Source: CAYYNQ01 sp964473105
GTDB lineage: Bacteria; Sumerlaeota; Sumerlaeia; MVZB01
NCBI GenBank assembly: GCA_964473105.1
Contig: CAYYNQ010000081.1
Location: 1 to 35,054, forward strand
DNA length: 35,054 nt
Direction of reading: 5' to 3'
Part shown: in pieces, positions 17,024 through 25,873 of the stretch
How the letters are laid out: each line of letters starts with the position of its first letter
How positions within the stretch are numbered: position 1 is the first letter of the stretch
Translations under genes and position numbers: made by a program
Notes under the pieces: generated by a model
Told to the model about the DNA's origin: nothing
Database searches by the model: none
Seen by the model: the letters and a program-made list of their open reading frames with translations, nothing else

Positions 17024-17242
17024 TCAATCACGGTGGCTAGGCAGTTCGGATGAAAAGTTCCTGAAGAACGGGTGCAGGATGATGATCAAAATAAAGCCTA
17101 CCAGCAGGATAGAGCCGGGAAGGATATGGAAAAGCCAACCAATGTATCCTTGTTCCATGCCATGGCCCGGATGGCCATGGGTGACCGGTTGCATCCCAGA
17201 AAAATAAAGCATGGCTGCCCAGAAAATCCGGATACCTCTCAC
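17024..17242 (-). CDS. Small His-rich predicted membrane protein (HGHPGHG)
   Basis: 72 residues from a GTG start at 17242 with GGAGG 10 nt upstream (17253-17257); an in-frame stop lies shortly before. A signal-like hydrophobic start (IFWAAMLYFSGM) is followed by THGHPGHGMEQGY and one strong membrane span (about 41-58: PGSILLVGFILIIILHPF), ending in a short polar tail. The HPGHG pattern just after a signal sequence, followed by a membrane span, is common in small unnamed proteins and is reminiscent of HupE/UreJ starts, but the protein is too short for that family. It lies alone between urtE (convergent) and lysA. Function unknown; a chance frame cannot be excluded. Confidence 0.5.
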   Translation of the reverse strand: MRGIRIFWAAMLYFSGMQPVTHGHPGHGMEQGYIGWLFHILPGSILLVGFILIIILHPFFRNFSSELPSHRD

Positions 17243-17661
17243 TTTAATGACGCCTCCAAGCGCTGGTTATTCTTTCTCGAAAGGACAGGCCGGTTTTCAG
17301 GGTAATATTTGCCCGGACTGCGACCAGCTATAACTGCTACCATAGTATAGTGATCAATCGGATAATCAATGTGTAACTTCAGCTCATCCTGTGTCTCGGA
17401 TTAGCCCATCATTCAGAGATGTGGCAGGGACGCGAAGTTGGCAAAAATAGTGGTTAAAGGGTGGGCTTTTGTCTTGGGCTCAAGAGCCGTACCCCGTGAA
17501 AGTCAATGCCTCCTGTATATCAACGAGTCTGGATATGTCAGGAAGGATTTTGGAGAAATATCGGCCCAAGGAAAACCGTTTGTAGCCGATTATGCCAGTG
17601 GACGGGGTTAGGGAGGGGCACAAGATACCGGGGCTCGTTTTGGAAGGACGGAGTCCACAAG
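17243..17661. other. Gap between the small membrane protein and lysA
   Basis: About 420 bp with no gene that I can support. A + strand open frame starting near 17506 runs into the antisense of lysA and has no protein character. A short hairpin GGAC-TCC-GTCC lies just after the lysA stop on the - strand; too weak to call a terminator. Confidence 0.4.
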
Positions 17662-18930
17662 CTAATTCAAGAAATCGGGGATAGATTCCCTGCCGGTCAG
17701 GTCATCCAAGGTCTCTCGTTCACGCACCTCCGAATGTCGTCGGCCTTTGACCATTACCTCCGCCGCGCGTGGGCGGGAGTTATAGTTCGAGGCCATGACC
17801 ATCCCGTATGCACCCGTATCACAGACAACTACAAGGTCACCTTCGCGTATCGGAGAAAGTTTCCGCTCCTTGCCAAGAAAATCACCGGTTTCACAGACCG
17901 GGCCGACGATGTCATAAGTCTTCCGTCGGCCAGTACGGGGTTTGCCGTCGATTACAATCCTATGATAGGCGTCATAGAGCGAAGGTCGTGCCAGGTCATT
18001 CATTGCGGCATCGACGATTACGAATTCCTTCGTGCCACTTTTCTTGACGTATTCCACGCGGCTGAGTAAAAACCCGGCTGGGCCGGCAATAAAGCGCCCC
18101 GGCTCAAAAATCACCTCAAGGCCTAGGGCCTGAAGGGCGGGTTCCAGGGAACTCCCCAACTTCCTCATGTCCATGGCTGACTCACTATCTTTGTAACTGA
18201 TCCCAAATCCTCCACCCATGTTCAGTGATATGAGTTCGATGCCATCCTTACGGATCATTTCGATCAAGCCGCAAATCCGTTCCAAGGCAGCGAGAAAGCC
18301 ACCGGTATTGCTTATTTGTGAACCAATGTGGCAGTGGATCCCAACCAGTTGGAGTTCGCGTTTTTTTGCCAATTTACGCATGAGATCACGTATTTTCTGG
18401 TGGGGGATCCCGAATTTGGAGTCCTTCTGGCCCGTCGCGATATAACGGTGAGTGTCGGGATCAACATCCGGGTTGATACGCAGTGCCACACGCGCTGTTT
18501 TTTTTATCCTGCCGGAGATTTTCGCAATGCGTTCCGCCTCGGGTTCACTCTCGACATTGAAGGAACGGATTCCCGCCTTCAGAGCCGCCATAATCTCATA
18601 GCTCGATTTCCCCACCCCCGCGAAAATGACCTTCTGTGGATCTACGCCCGCACGGATTCCACGAACTAGTTCGCCCACCGATACAATATCCAGCCCCGAT
18701 CCTGCCTGGATAAGGCTACGTAGAACTGCCCCATTGGAGTTGGCCTTCATTGAGTAGGCAATCAGCGGGTCAATATTTTTGAAACCGTCAATGATCGATC
18801 GGTAGTTTTCAATCAGACGGTTGTGACTGTAGACAAAGAGGGGTGTCCCGTACCTGCGGGCCAGGGTTGAGGCCCGCACCCCGTCGATCAATAGGGAACC
18901 CGATTTGTTTTCACGGTGGAGTGTTTGCAT
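17662..18930 (-). CDS. lysA: Diaminopimelate decarboxylase
   Basis: 422 residues, usual for LysA. It is a PLP-dependent fold-III decarboxylase converting meso-diaminopimelate to L-lysine, the last step of lysine synthesis. Seen: the PLP lysine in AYSMKANSN (Lys62), HCHIGSQI, the glycine loop LNMGGGFGISY, EPGRFIAGPAG, and the C-terminal GPVCETGDFLG with the active-site cysteine and YNSRPR. The start at 18930 (ATG) has GGAGG 10 nt upstream; a TTG at 18960 is an unlikely alternative. It lies downstream of dapA on the same strand (124 bp gap), a sensible lysine/DAP pair. Confidence 0.95.
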   Translation of the reverse strand: MQTLHRENKSGSLLIDGVRASTLARRYGTPLFVYSHNRLIENYRSIIDGFKNIDPLIAYSMKANSNGAVLRSLIQAGSGLDIVSVGELVRGIRAGVDPQKVIFAGVGKSSYEIMAALKAGIRSFNVESEPEAERIAKISGRIKKTARVALRINPDVDPDTHRYIATGQKDSKFGIPHQKIRDLMRKLAKKRELQLVGIHCHIGSQISNTGGFLAALERICGLIEMIRKDGIELISLNMGGGFGISYKDSESAMDMRKLGSSLEPALQALGLEVIFEPGRFIAGPAGFLLSRVEYVKKSGTKEFVIVDAAMNDLARPSLYDAYHRIVIDGKPRTGRRKTYDIVGPVCETGDFLGKERKLSPIREGDLVVVCDTGAYGMVMASNYNSRPRAAEVMVKGRRHSEVRERETLDDLTGRESIPDFLN

Positions 18931-19054
18931 GTACCATGGTCCTCCATATCGCGACCTCAAACGCCTTCATAGGCCACTGTCAGGATTAAATCATCAATCT
19001 ACGATTGTGCGAAGTCGACGATTTATATCATATCAGAAAATACAGGGCTAGAGT

Positions 19055-19921
19055 CTAAATCAAGGCGACATGCTTCAAGGCCTTATTCAGTTTCTCTTGG
19101 TTTTCAGGCTGAATGCCACACAACGGTGGCCTGATTTCAGGTCCGATGAGATCCATCATCCTCAGGGCTGCCTTGACTGGCATAGGGTTGGATTCAATAA
19201 ACAAGGTATTCATTAGATTCAGATACCTGCGGTGGATTGTCAGTGCACCAGCATAGTCTCCGGCTAGCGCCATCTTGACCAGGTCGGCAGTCGCACGTGG
19301 CGCGATATTTGCCAGCACGCTGATAACACCCACCGCTCCGACCGAGATTTGGGGCAGCGTGGCCGAGTCGTCACCGCTGATAACTTGAAAATCGTCGATC
19401 ATGCAGACCTCGCTCGTCCAATCCATACTGCAGGTAGCGTCTTTGACAGCAACAATATTTTCATGATTGGCGAGCCTCCCGACGGTTTCCGGTGTCAGCG
19501 AAACCCCTGTCCTTCCCGGACAGTTGTAAAGTATGACGGGCAGGCCAATATCGGCCACATTGATATAATGATCATAAAGACCCTGCTGTGACGGCTTGTT
19601 ATAATAAGGCGTAATCAAAAGGGCGGCATCAGCACCAGCCTTCTCTGCCATTTTTGTCAGGTTCAGAGCCTCGGTCGTGTTGTTGGAACCGGTTCCGGCA
19701 ATCACCTGAGCACGTCCATTCACGGCCTCAACCGTCCATCGGATCAATTCCTCGTGTTCATCATGACTGAGCGTTGCAGATTCACCGGTCGTTCCGCACG
19801 GAACTATGCCGGCCGTATTATTTTCCAACTGGAACTCGATCAGTTTCTGGTATGCGTTCCTATCAATTCTGCCACTCCGGAATGGAGTGGCAATGGCGAC
19901 GAACGAACCCTGTAGATCCAT
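19055..19921 (-). CDS. dapA: 4-hydroxy-tetrahydrodipicolinate synthase
   Basis: 288 residues, normal length. It condenses pyruvate with aspartate semialdehyde, the first committed step to DAP and lysine. Catalytic residues match the E. coli enzyme: Schiff-base Lys160 (AVKDAT), Tyr132 (LYNCPGRTG), Thr44-Thr45 (CGTTGES), Tyr106-Tyr107 and Arg137. ATG at 19921 is preceded by GAGGTG about 7 nt upstream. dapB is not adjacent. A plausible sigma-70-type promoter lies about 70-100 nt upstream, so it may head a dapA-lysA unit. Confidence 0.96.
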   Translation of the reverse strand: MDLQGSFVAIATPFRSGRIDRNAYQKLIEFQLENNTAGIVPCGTTGESATLSHDEHEELIRWTVEAVNGRAQVIAGTGSNNTTEALNLTKMAEKAGADAALLITPYYNKPSQQGLYDHYINVADIGLPVILYNCPGRTGVSLTPETVGRLANHENIVAVKDATCSMDWTSEVCMIDDFQVISGDDSATLPQISVGAVGVISVLANIAPRATADLVKMALAGDYAGALTIHRRYLNLMNTLFIESNPMPVKAALRMMDLIGPEIRPPLCGIQPENQEKLNKALKHVALI

Positions 19922-19989
19922 GGTTTACACCTCGTTCAAGCTGATCCAAGCATCGGAATTATCATCGATCCAGGATGAAACAATACAAT

Positions 19990-20019
19990 TTAATATCCAT
20001 GAATAAACGATGAAGTCAA
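19990..20019 (-). promoter_or_regulatory. Candidate promoter for dapA
   Basis: On the - strand TTGACT (20019-20014), an 18-nt spacer and TATTAA (19995-19990), about 70 nt before the dapA ATG. Matches to consensus are 5/6 and 4/6. Found by eye in an A/T-rich gap, so chance is possible. Confidence 0.4.
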
Positions 20020-20044
20020 GGATCGTGGAAGTTCATCATTCGTA

Positions 20045-20833
20045 TCAAAAACTGGGTGGTTTCGGCGACATGTCCAGAATATTGGTCTTTTCATCGCTTC
20101 CGTAAGCGACATCCATCAGGCATAGTCCTTCCGGTGGTGCACACTGGATGATCCCCGGCCGAACTCCATCTTCAAGCCCCCGGCGTAATTGGTCGGGATC
20201 GATTCGCCCATGTCCGAGAGCAACAAGGCCTCCAACCAGGAACCGAATCATATGCTGAAGAAATGACCTGCATTTAAAATCAAATGCAACCAGATTATCT
20301 GTAGGATGCATGGAGACCTCCTGCAGATTAAGAACGGTCCGTTCAGACTGACACTGTGTAGAGCGGAAACCACGGAAATCGTGTTCTCCCCGCAGCAGTT
20401 CAAGGCCGATATGGACCCTATTCATGTCCAGTGGCTGCCGAATATGCCAGGCTCGGGGGCCGAGTGGTTCTTGGAGGCTAGTCCGGCAGATCTGGTATCG
20501 GTACCAGCGCAGAATTGCATCTTTCCGCGCATCAAAAGACATATCAACTTCTTTTGCCAGGAGAATGCCGATTGTCGCGGGAAGATTTATGGAAATTGCC
20601 TTTGGGATCCTCTCAATCGGGATCGCATGTTCAGTCTGAAAATGCAGGGGCATGGCTAGAGCATGAACTCCTGTGTCGGTTCGTCCGGCGGCATGAATTC
20701 TTACAGCCTGTCCGAGTACTTTTTTCATGGCGGCTTCGATTGTTCCCTGGACAGTGGGCCGGGCAGGCTGGATCTGCCAGCCCTGATAGGCAGACCCGTC
20801 ATATTGGACGATCATTTTGATCTTGCGCGACAT
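20045..20833 (-). CDS. truA: tRNA pseudouridine(38-40) synthase TruA
   Basis: 262 residues. TruA makes pseudouridine at positions 38-40 of the tRNA anticodon stem. Seen: the start IKMIVQYDGSAYQGWQIQP, the catalytic aspartate in AAGRTDTGVHALA (Asp53), RYQICR-type strand, and the C-terminal FLQHMIRFLVGGLVALG. The ATG at 20833 starts the conserved N-terminus; the frame stays open to a TTG at 20854, from which seven extra residues would be read. A perfect TATAAT lies about 93 nt upstream. Confidence 0.95.
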   Translation of the reverse strand: MSRKIKMIVQYDGSAYQGWQIQPARPTVQGTIEAAMKKVLGQAVRIHAAGRTDTGVHALAMPLHFQTEHAIPIERIPKAISINLPATIGILLAKEVDMSFDARKDAILRWYRYQICRTSLQEPLGPRAWHIRQPLDMNRVHIGLELLRGEHDFRGFRSTQCQSERTVLNLQEVSMHPTDNLVAFDFKCRSFLQHMIRFLVGGLVALGHGRIDPDQLRRGLEDGVRPGIIQCAPPEGLCLMDVAYGSDEKTNILDMSPKPPSF

Positions 20834-21561
20834 GTGGTCTTTACTTCCCCCCAAGAGATCGATCCAGCCATGAAGGACACAACAGTTCTGGCAATTGTCG
20901 GTGTTGTCGAGGCTGCACCCGGGCCATTATAGGGTGTATTCTTCTGAAATCCGAGAAGTTAGATGCTAAAGATTCGAGCCTGCCATGACCTCGTATTTTC
21001 TCCCAATGCCTCACATTCCTTACGGTTAGATGTCAGGGCCGTGGACAGAATCCAAGCGTGATCACAATTGTTCATCAACTTCCCGGGTGAGTCTACAATG
21101 GAGATTGTCTGGTTGTCCATTAGACGGGTTCGAATCCCCGGATCCGTTAAGCCTTTGTGCCAAGCCTTATAAGGGTTATGAGTTGACACAGCATTTCCGA
21201 AGTCGATGTCCATGCTTGGATCTGGGGCCGGTGGATGCGATGGGATTGAATCATTTCCATCCGATAGATGATGAATCAAGATTGGACCCGCGACTCAGCC
21301 TTTCGAAAAACAAAGGAGCCGAAGACCGTTCCGGGGCGGCTTCTTGAGATATGATTTGGGTCGGGGATCTCAAAGATATTTGGGCATTCGTCACGGTTAT
21401 CCGATTTTCAAGAACAAGGAATATGGCATGTAGCATAAACATATCATCACGGGTTAATAGAACCGAGAAGGCGGGCTTTCCGCCAAATTGTTGGGTCCAG
21501 GGGGCCTAGTAAGGACCATTTCTGAAGAAAGTTCGTAATCCTGAGGGATCAATCGGGATTT
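20834..21561. other. Gene-free region between truA and the truncated kinase
   Basis: About 730 bp. Apart from the truA promoter candidate, only short open frames without protein character are seen on either strand. A GGGTTCGAATCCC stretch near 21126-21138 imitates a tRNA T-arm, but the rest of a tRNA is missing. The region may be decayed sequence. Confidence 0.5.
20926..20954 (-). promoter_or_regulatory. Candidate promoter for truA
   Basis: A perfect -10 TATAAT on the - strand (20931-20926), 17 nt after TCGGAT (20954-20949), which is a poor -35. It lies about 93 nt before the truA ATG. Confidence 0.4.
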
Positions 21562-22377
21562 TCATACAACATCCAGGTCCAACTCATCGTCTGAGCCCAG
21601 CAGGGCAGTCCCCTCATTCCATCGGGCGAGGCTGGGCTTGTCGGCATTGTCACGCTTTTCGGGATGCCTGTTGTCCTTGAATTGTTTGCACCCGCCTAGG
21701 ACGTTTAGTTGTTCAAGCAGTTCCAGCTTGAGTATTTTTGTGGCGGGATGACGCTTGTCGGGATTCTTCTCAAGGCATCTCATGATGGTGCTGTTGCAGG
21801 CCTCGGGGATGATTGGGTTCACTGTTCGTGGTGGATCTGGTTTGTTATGGACCTGTTGGTAGGAAACATCACACGGGGTGAACGGAGGTGATCCGGCCAT
21901 GGATTCGTAAAGGACGACGCCAACCGAGTATATGTCACTTCGGGCGTCTATCTTGGAACCGGTGACCTGTTCGGGAGCCATGTATCGCGGTGTGCCCAAC
22001 ATGGCTTCCGTTGGGGTGAAGGTTCCCTCCTCGATATGGACAATCCCAAAATCTGTGACCTTGACCTCACCCTTGGAGTTAATCATTACATTGTCTGGCT
22101 TGATATCCCGGTGGATGATTCCCTTGTTGTGTGAAGACTTTAGAGCTTCGCATAATTGAACCATGTAGTGGATTATCTCGGCAATGAAATCGGTTGAGAT
22201 TGAGGATGTATTCTGAGAAGCCCTGTCAATGATGTCTCTCAGCGAGGGGCCGTCGATATATTCCATGACAATATAGCTTTGTCCGCTCGAGTTGCTGATG
22301 TTGTAGTCGTAAATATCGGTGATATTGGGATGGTTGAGTGAGGACGCGATTCGTGCCTCCCTAAAAAATCGGGTCAT
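21562..22377 (-). CDS. Hanks-type Ser/Thr protein kinase lacking the N-lobe (probably truncated)
   Basis: 271 residues. It begins inside the alpha-C helix (RFFREARIASSLNHPNI, Glu7) and continues with VMEYIDGPSL (hinge), HRDIKPDN (Asp91, Lys93, Asn96), the DFG motif (109-111), GTPRYMAPEQ (APE 134-136) and SDIYSVGVVLYE. All C-lobe catalytic residues are intact. Missing are the glycine-rich loop and the ATP-anchoring lysine; about 50 residues are absent, and I found none of them in any frame of the 200 bp upstream. There is no transmembrane or sensor domain; the last 50 residues are polar and acidic. Either a decayed gene that lost its 5' end or a free C-lobe. ATG at 22377. Confidence 0.75.
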   Translation of the reverse strand: MTRFFREARIASSLNHPNITDIYDYNISNSSGQSYIVMEYIDGPSLRDIIDRASQNTSSISTDFIAEIIHYMVQLCEALKSSHNKGIIHRDIKPDNVMINSKGEVKVTDFGIVHIEEGTFTPTEAMLGTPRYMAPEQVTGSKIDARSDIYSVGVVLYESMAGSPPFTPCDVSYQQVHNKPDPPRTVNPIIPEACNSTIMRCLEKNPDKRHPATKILKLELLEQLNVLGGCKQFKDNRHPEKRDNADKPSLARWNEGTALLGSDDELDLDVV

Positions 22378-22595
22378 TGTTGACTGTCCAGAGACATGAT
22401 CCGTTGGAGCTCTGTGTACGTGAACCTGGGACGTTGAGTGAATGATTCATAAAGTATATGCCTACAATGATACACGCAGGCCGCCCAGCCCTATGAGCCT
22501 GCACCCCCCTGTTCCTTATCGGTTATTATTGCCCGTAAGTTAGGCTGAAAATATAGGCTTTATGGTTGATGTTAATGGAGGCTGAACTGGAGTTT

Positions 22596-23213
22596 TCACA
22601 CGTTTCCTGTCCCTGAAGGGGGATTTACGTAGAGCTTTTTTTCATTAATCCAGTGAATTACCGTCGCTGGGACAAGACCTTCCAGGTCATCGGATTCACC
22701 GGAGTTGATTTTATGGCGGATCCATGTTGAAGAGAGGTTGGGGAGTACGAAATCATCACGATGTTCCCCGGTGTATATTTGATTCCGCGTTTTGGATGAA
22801 TGACCCAAGCGCGGAATTATGATGGGTGGTGCCAGGCGGGTCAACTCGGCATACTGTTTCCATCGAGGGGCGTCCCCGATGGTGTCGCTGCCCACGATCC
22901 AGCGGAATAGTGTTCCAGGATGTTCCTCAATCAGTTTCCTGAGTGTATCAATACTATAGTGGATCCCTTCACCGCGCTCAGAATCGAGGACGGATACACG
23001 GGGTCCGAAGCAGTTGAATGCCCTCCTGCACATTTCCATCCGGTCCCCAAGCGGGACAAGTTCCTTCCCGAATGGATGACCTCCGGATGGGATCACCCAG
23101 ACCTCCTGGATGATCTGGATGGACAGGGCCCACCCTGTGGCTAGAATATGACCCATATGGGGTGGATTGAAACTTCCACCAAAGATTCCCACGCTGTGTT
23201 CGGGTCCCTGCAT
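22596..23213 (-). CDS. nadD: Nicotinate-nucleotide adenylyltransferase
   Basis: 205 residues. NadD joins nicotinate mononucleotide and ATP to give deamido-NAD in NAD synthesis. The nucleotidyltransferase motif GIFGGSFNPPHMGH (9-22, with H19 and H22) and the C-terminal LSSTWIRHKI (S/T-x-x-R ATP-binding motif) are clear; VGSDTIGDAPRWKQY fits the middle of the family. The ATG at 23213 has GGAGGG close upstream. The truncated kinase follows 218 bp downstream, queF lies 199 bp upstream. Confidence 0.92.
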   Translation of the reverse strand: MQGPEHSVGIFGGSFNPPHMGHILATGWALSIQIIQEVWVIPSGGHPFGKELVPLGDRMEMCRRAFNCFGPRVSVLDSERGEGIHYSIDTLRKLIEEHPGTLFRWIVGSDTIGDAPRWKQYAELTRLAPPIIIPRLGHSSKTRNQIYTGEHRDDFVLPNLSSTWIRHKINSGESDDLEGLVPATVIHWINEKKLYVNPPSGTGNV

Positions 23214-23412
23214 GCATCCCTCCGCCTTAGCAAGGGTTTTTAATCATGGCACAAACATGATTCAAGCGTAATCTCAATCGTAACCTTCTCCGAGAACATA
23301 TACCGTGTGGCCTTCGGCGGGATCAGTAAAAACCCCCTTGTATCAATAAACGGATTACGAAGATGTTTCTGATTGAGATTCAGAAGGAGACGGGCGGCCG
23401 CGAAACCGTTGG

Positions 23413-23841
23413 CTATGATTTGCGTCCTGGATATTGGGCCCGCACCGTCGTTTGCAGGCCACCCCGGATTGTCATGGTCAACTCGATCCTGAACGACCGA
23501 GGTTTGAGCCCATCGCACAGGTCGTCACGTATCTGATTTGCCAGATGTTCATAAAAGATCCCGACATTGCGATAGGACATCAGGTAATATTTCAGGGACC
23601 GCAGTTCGATGCAAAGTTTATCCGGGACATAAATCAGGTCGAATCTTCCGAAGTCGGGTAGGCCTGAGAACGGGCACACGGAGGTGAATTCCTCGGATAG
23701 TATTTCGATCTCAATGTCCCTGCCCGGATAATCATAGGTGAAAAACTCAAGTGCAGCGGTGTCGATGACCTCTGTACCCAAGAATTTACAGGTACGATCC
23801 TGAGCTTTGAACAGGCCCGGATTTTTAGGGGGATTTGGCAT
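23413..23841 (-). CDS. queF: NADPH-dependent 7-cyano-7-deazaguanine reductase (short form)
   Basis: 142 residues, the size of the unimodular QueF type. It reduces preQ0 to preQ1 in queuosine synthesis. Seen: EEFTSVCPFSGLPDFG with catalytic Cys56 and Asp63, then the substrate-binding CIELRSLKYYLMSYRN with Glu79 and NVGIFYEHL. The C-terminus TIRGGLQTTV fits the family end. No queuosine partner genes are adjacent and I see no preQ1 riboswitch pattern in the 85 bp before it. It follows dxs on the same strand and may be co-transcribed. Confidence 0.94.
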   Translation of the reverse strand: MPNPPKNPGLFKAQDRTCKFLGTEVIDTAALEFFTYDYPGRDIEIEILSEEFTSVCPFSGLPDFGRFDLIYVPDKLCIELRSLKYYLMSYRNVGIFYEHLANQIRDDLCDGLKPRSFRIELTMTIRGGLQTTVRAQYPGRKS

Positions 23842-23926
23842 CAGTCCTATGTTCTACCTTTTTAACAAGCCCTGATATCCTAGTTAATCTTGGGGGGTAT
23901 TCATCAGGAAATCATGGGATTCCCGA

Positions 23927-25873
23927 TCAAACGCTCCTTGACGAACTGCCCAAGGTCTGGGGTTTGGGCCATATATCCGGGTTTGATGTCGTCCTTTCGA
24001 GGATCTTCTCGGCGATGGATTTGGGATCCAGCCCGACCAGCGAATAAAGCTCATCCGGCTTGCCGTGATGGATGAACCGGTCGGGGACACCCAGTGTCAT
24101 CATCTGCACCGTGACATCCTCAGCGGCCAGCAACTCCAACACTGCCGATCCGAATCCCCCGCTGGTTACATTGTCCTCGATCGTGACGACCAACGTGCTG
24201 TCGCGCGCTGCCTTGAGGATGAGTTCACGATCAAGCGGCTTGACGAACCGTGCGTTGATCACGTTTGTGTCAATACCCTGCTGGACAAGTAGTTCTGCCG
24301 CCTGGACAGCATACTCAGCCATCAGGCCGATACCGATCAAAGTCACGTCCCCGCCTTTTCTCAGGTATTCACCACATCCGATGGGGATCAGTCTTGGATC
24401 CGAATCGAATCCGATGTTATCTTGCGTGTTTCCTCTGGGAAAACGCAGCGCGATGGGACCGTCCTCATACATTGCCGCAGTGTGAGTCATATCCCGTAAT
24501 TCACGTCCATTGCGGGGTGCCATCACTACCATATTCGGGATCATGCGCAGGTAGGACAGGTCGAAGACACCATGATGCGTTGCCCCATCAGTGCCCACCA
24601 GCCCGGCTCGGTCTATCGAGAAGACAACCGGAAGATTCTGAATGCAAATGTCATGGATGATCGGGTCGAAGGCCCGCTGGAGAAATGTAGAGTAAATGCA
24701 GACAAACGGCCTGACGCCCTCGCATGCCAGCCCCGCAGCGAAGATCACGGCGTGTTCCTCAGCGATTCCGACATCATAGGTTCGGTCCGGGAACTCTTCC
24801 TCGAAACCCGCCTTGTCACCTGATAGCGCCGTGCCCTCAAGCATGGCGGCACTAATTGAGACAATGCGTTCATCCCGCCGTGCTTCTTTGCGTAGGCTTT
24901 TTACGAACACACTAGAATAAGATGGTGATCCGGACTCCTTTGCAGGGGCTCTTCCGCTGTCGGCGTCAAAATTACTCGGCGGGCTATGAAACCGGATTGG
25001 ATCCTTTTCGGCATATGGCCGCCCCTTGCCTTTCTTCGTGATAAGATGAAGCAGAATCGGCCCCTTTAGAGTCCGGACCTTTTGTAGAATGGGAATCAGT
25101 TCGTCAAGATTGTGGCCGTCGAGAGGTCCCAGATAGCGGATCCCCAACTCTTCGAATAGCGTTCCGGGCACGATGAAACCCTTGACCGACTCTTCAAACT
25201 TACGACTCAAGCTGGCGAGCAGAGATCCGGCAGGCAGCCTACGGATCAAGTCCACCAGTTCCCGATGCTTCTCGTTGTAAAAATGGTTTGTCAGAATTCG
25301 GTTGAATGTACTTGAAAGCGCTCCCACGTTCCGGGAGATAGACATCTCGTTGTCGTTCAGGATCATCAGAATATCGGGCTTGAGGTGGCCTGCGTTGTTC
25401 AGGGCCTCAAAACATATTCCTCCAGACATGGCCCCGTCCCCGGTGATGGAGACCACTTGAAAATTCTCATCCCTGTGATCCCGTGCCATTGCCATGCCCA
25501 GTGCCGCCGACATGGCGGTAGAAGCATGGCCCGCCCCGAAAGTGTCATACGGACTTTCACTACGCTTAAGGAATCCCGAAAGACCCCCCATCCGGCGGAT
25601 CGAACTGAACCGTTCGGCCCGGCCGGTGATCAATTTGTGTCCGTAGCACTGGTGCCCCACGTCCCAGACCAGTTTGTCGGTTGGGGTCTTGAAGACGTAG
25701 TGCAGTGCCAGAGTCAACTCGGTGGTGCCCATCGACGAGGCAAGATGTCCACCATTAGTTGCGGTGACTTCAAGCAGACGCTCACGGATCTCCTCGGCAA
25801 TTTCCTTCAGTTCATCGATTTTGAGGCCGCGGATATCCTCCGGGTCTTTGATTCGTTTCAGCCAGCGTGCCAT
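23927..25873 (-). CDS. dxs: 1-deoxy-D-xylulose-5-phosphate synthase
   Basis: 648 residues. DXS condenses pyruvate and glyceraldehyde 3-phosphate with thiamine diphosphate, the first step of the MEP isoprenoid pathway. Seen: NGGHLASSMG (His43), WDVGHQCYGHK, the TPP-binding GDGAMSGG (145-152) followed by NDNEMSIS, then the transketolase pyrimidine domain with DVGIAEEHAV, IDRAGLVGTDGATHHG and RFPRG, and the C-terminal domain with VTIEDNVTSGGFGSAV. ATG at 25873 has AGGAG 5 nt upstream; the TTG just before it is too close to that site. It feeds the prenyl substrates used by the UbiA-like enzyme further right. Confidence 0.97.
   Translation of the reverse strand: MARWLKRIKDPEDIRGLKIDELKEIAEEIRERLLEVTATNGGHLASSMGTTELTLALHYVFKTPTDKLVWDVGHQCYGHKLITGRAERFSSIRRMGGLSGFLKRSESPYDTFGAGHASTAMSAALGMAMARDHRDENFQVVSITGDGAMSGGICFEALNNAGHLKPDILMILNDNEMSISRNVGALSSTFNRILTNHFYNEKHRELVDLIRRLPAGSLLASLSRKFEESVKGFIVPGTLFEELGIRYLGPLDGHNLDELIPILQKVRTLKGPILLHLITKKGKGRPYAEKDPIRFHSPPSNFDADSGRAPAKESGSPSYSSVFVKSLRKEARRDERIVSISAAMLEGTALSGDKAGFEEEFPDRTYDVGIAEEHAVIFAAGLACEGVRPFVCIYSTFLQRAFDPIIHDICIQNLPVVFSIDRAGLVGTDGATHHGVFDLSYLRMIPNMVVMAPRNGRELRDMTHTAAMYEDGPIALRFPRGNTQDNIGFDSDPRLIPIGCGEYLRKGGDVTLIGIGLMAEYAVQAAELLVQQGIDTNVINARFVKPLDRELILKAARDSTLVVTIEDNVTSGGFGSAVLELLAAEDVTVQMMTLGVPDRFIHHGKPDELYSLVGLDPKSIAEKILERTTSNPDIWPKPQTLGSSSRSV

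Noticed and set aside
17506..18069. 187-codon + strand frame opposite the 3' end of lysA
   Set aside because: It is the antisense of well-conserved LysA sequence.
21120..21150. GGGTTCGAATCCCC resembling a tRNA T-arm
   Set aside because: Only three base pairs of the T stem form, and no matching acceptor, D-arm or anticodon arm can be folded upstream.
20959..21347. Overlapping 105-106 codon frames on both strands between truA and the kinase
   Set aside because: Neither has family resemblance or a ribosome site; they mirror each other, as expected for chance frames.
23842..23926. Possible preQ1 riboswitch before queF
   Set aside because: The short leader lacks the conserved hairpin and the A-rich tail pattern of preQ1 aptamers.
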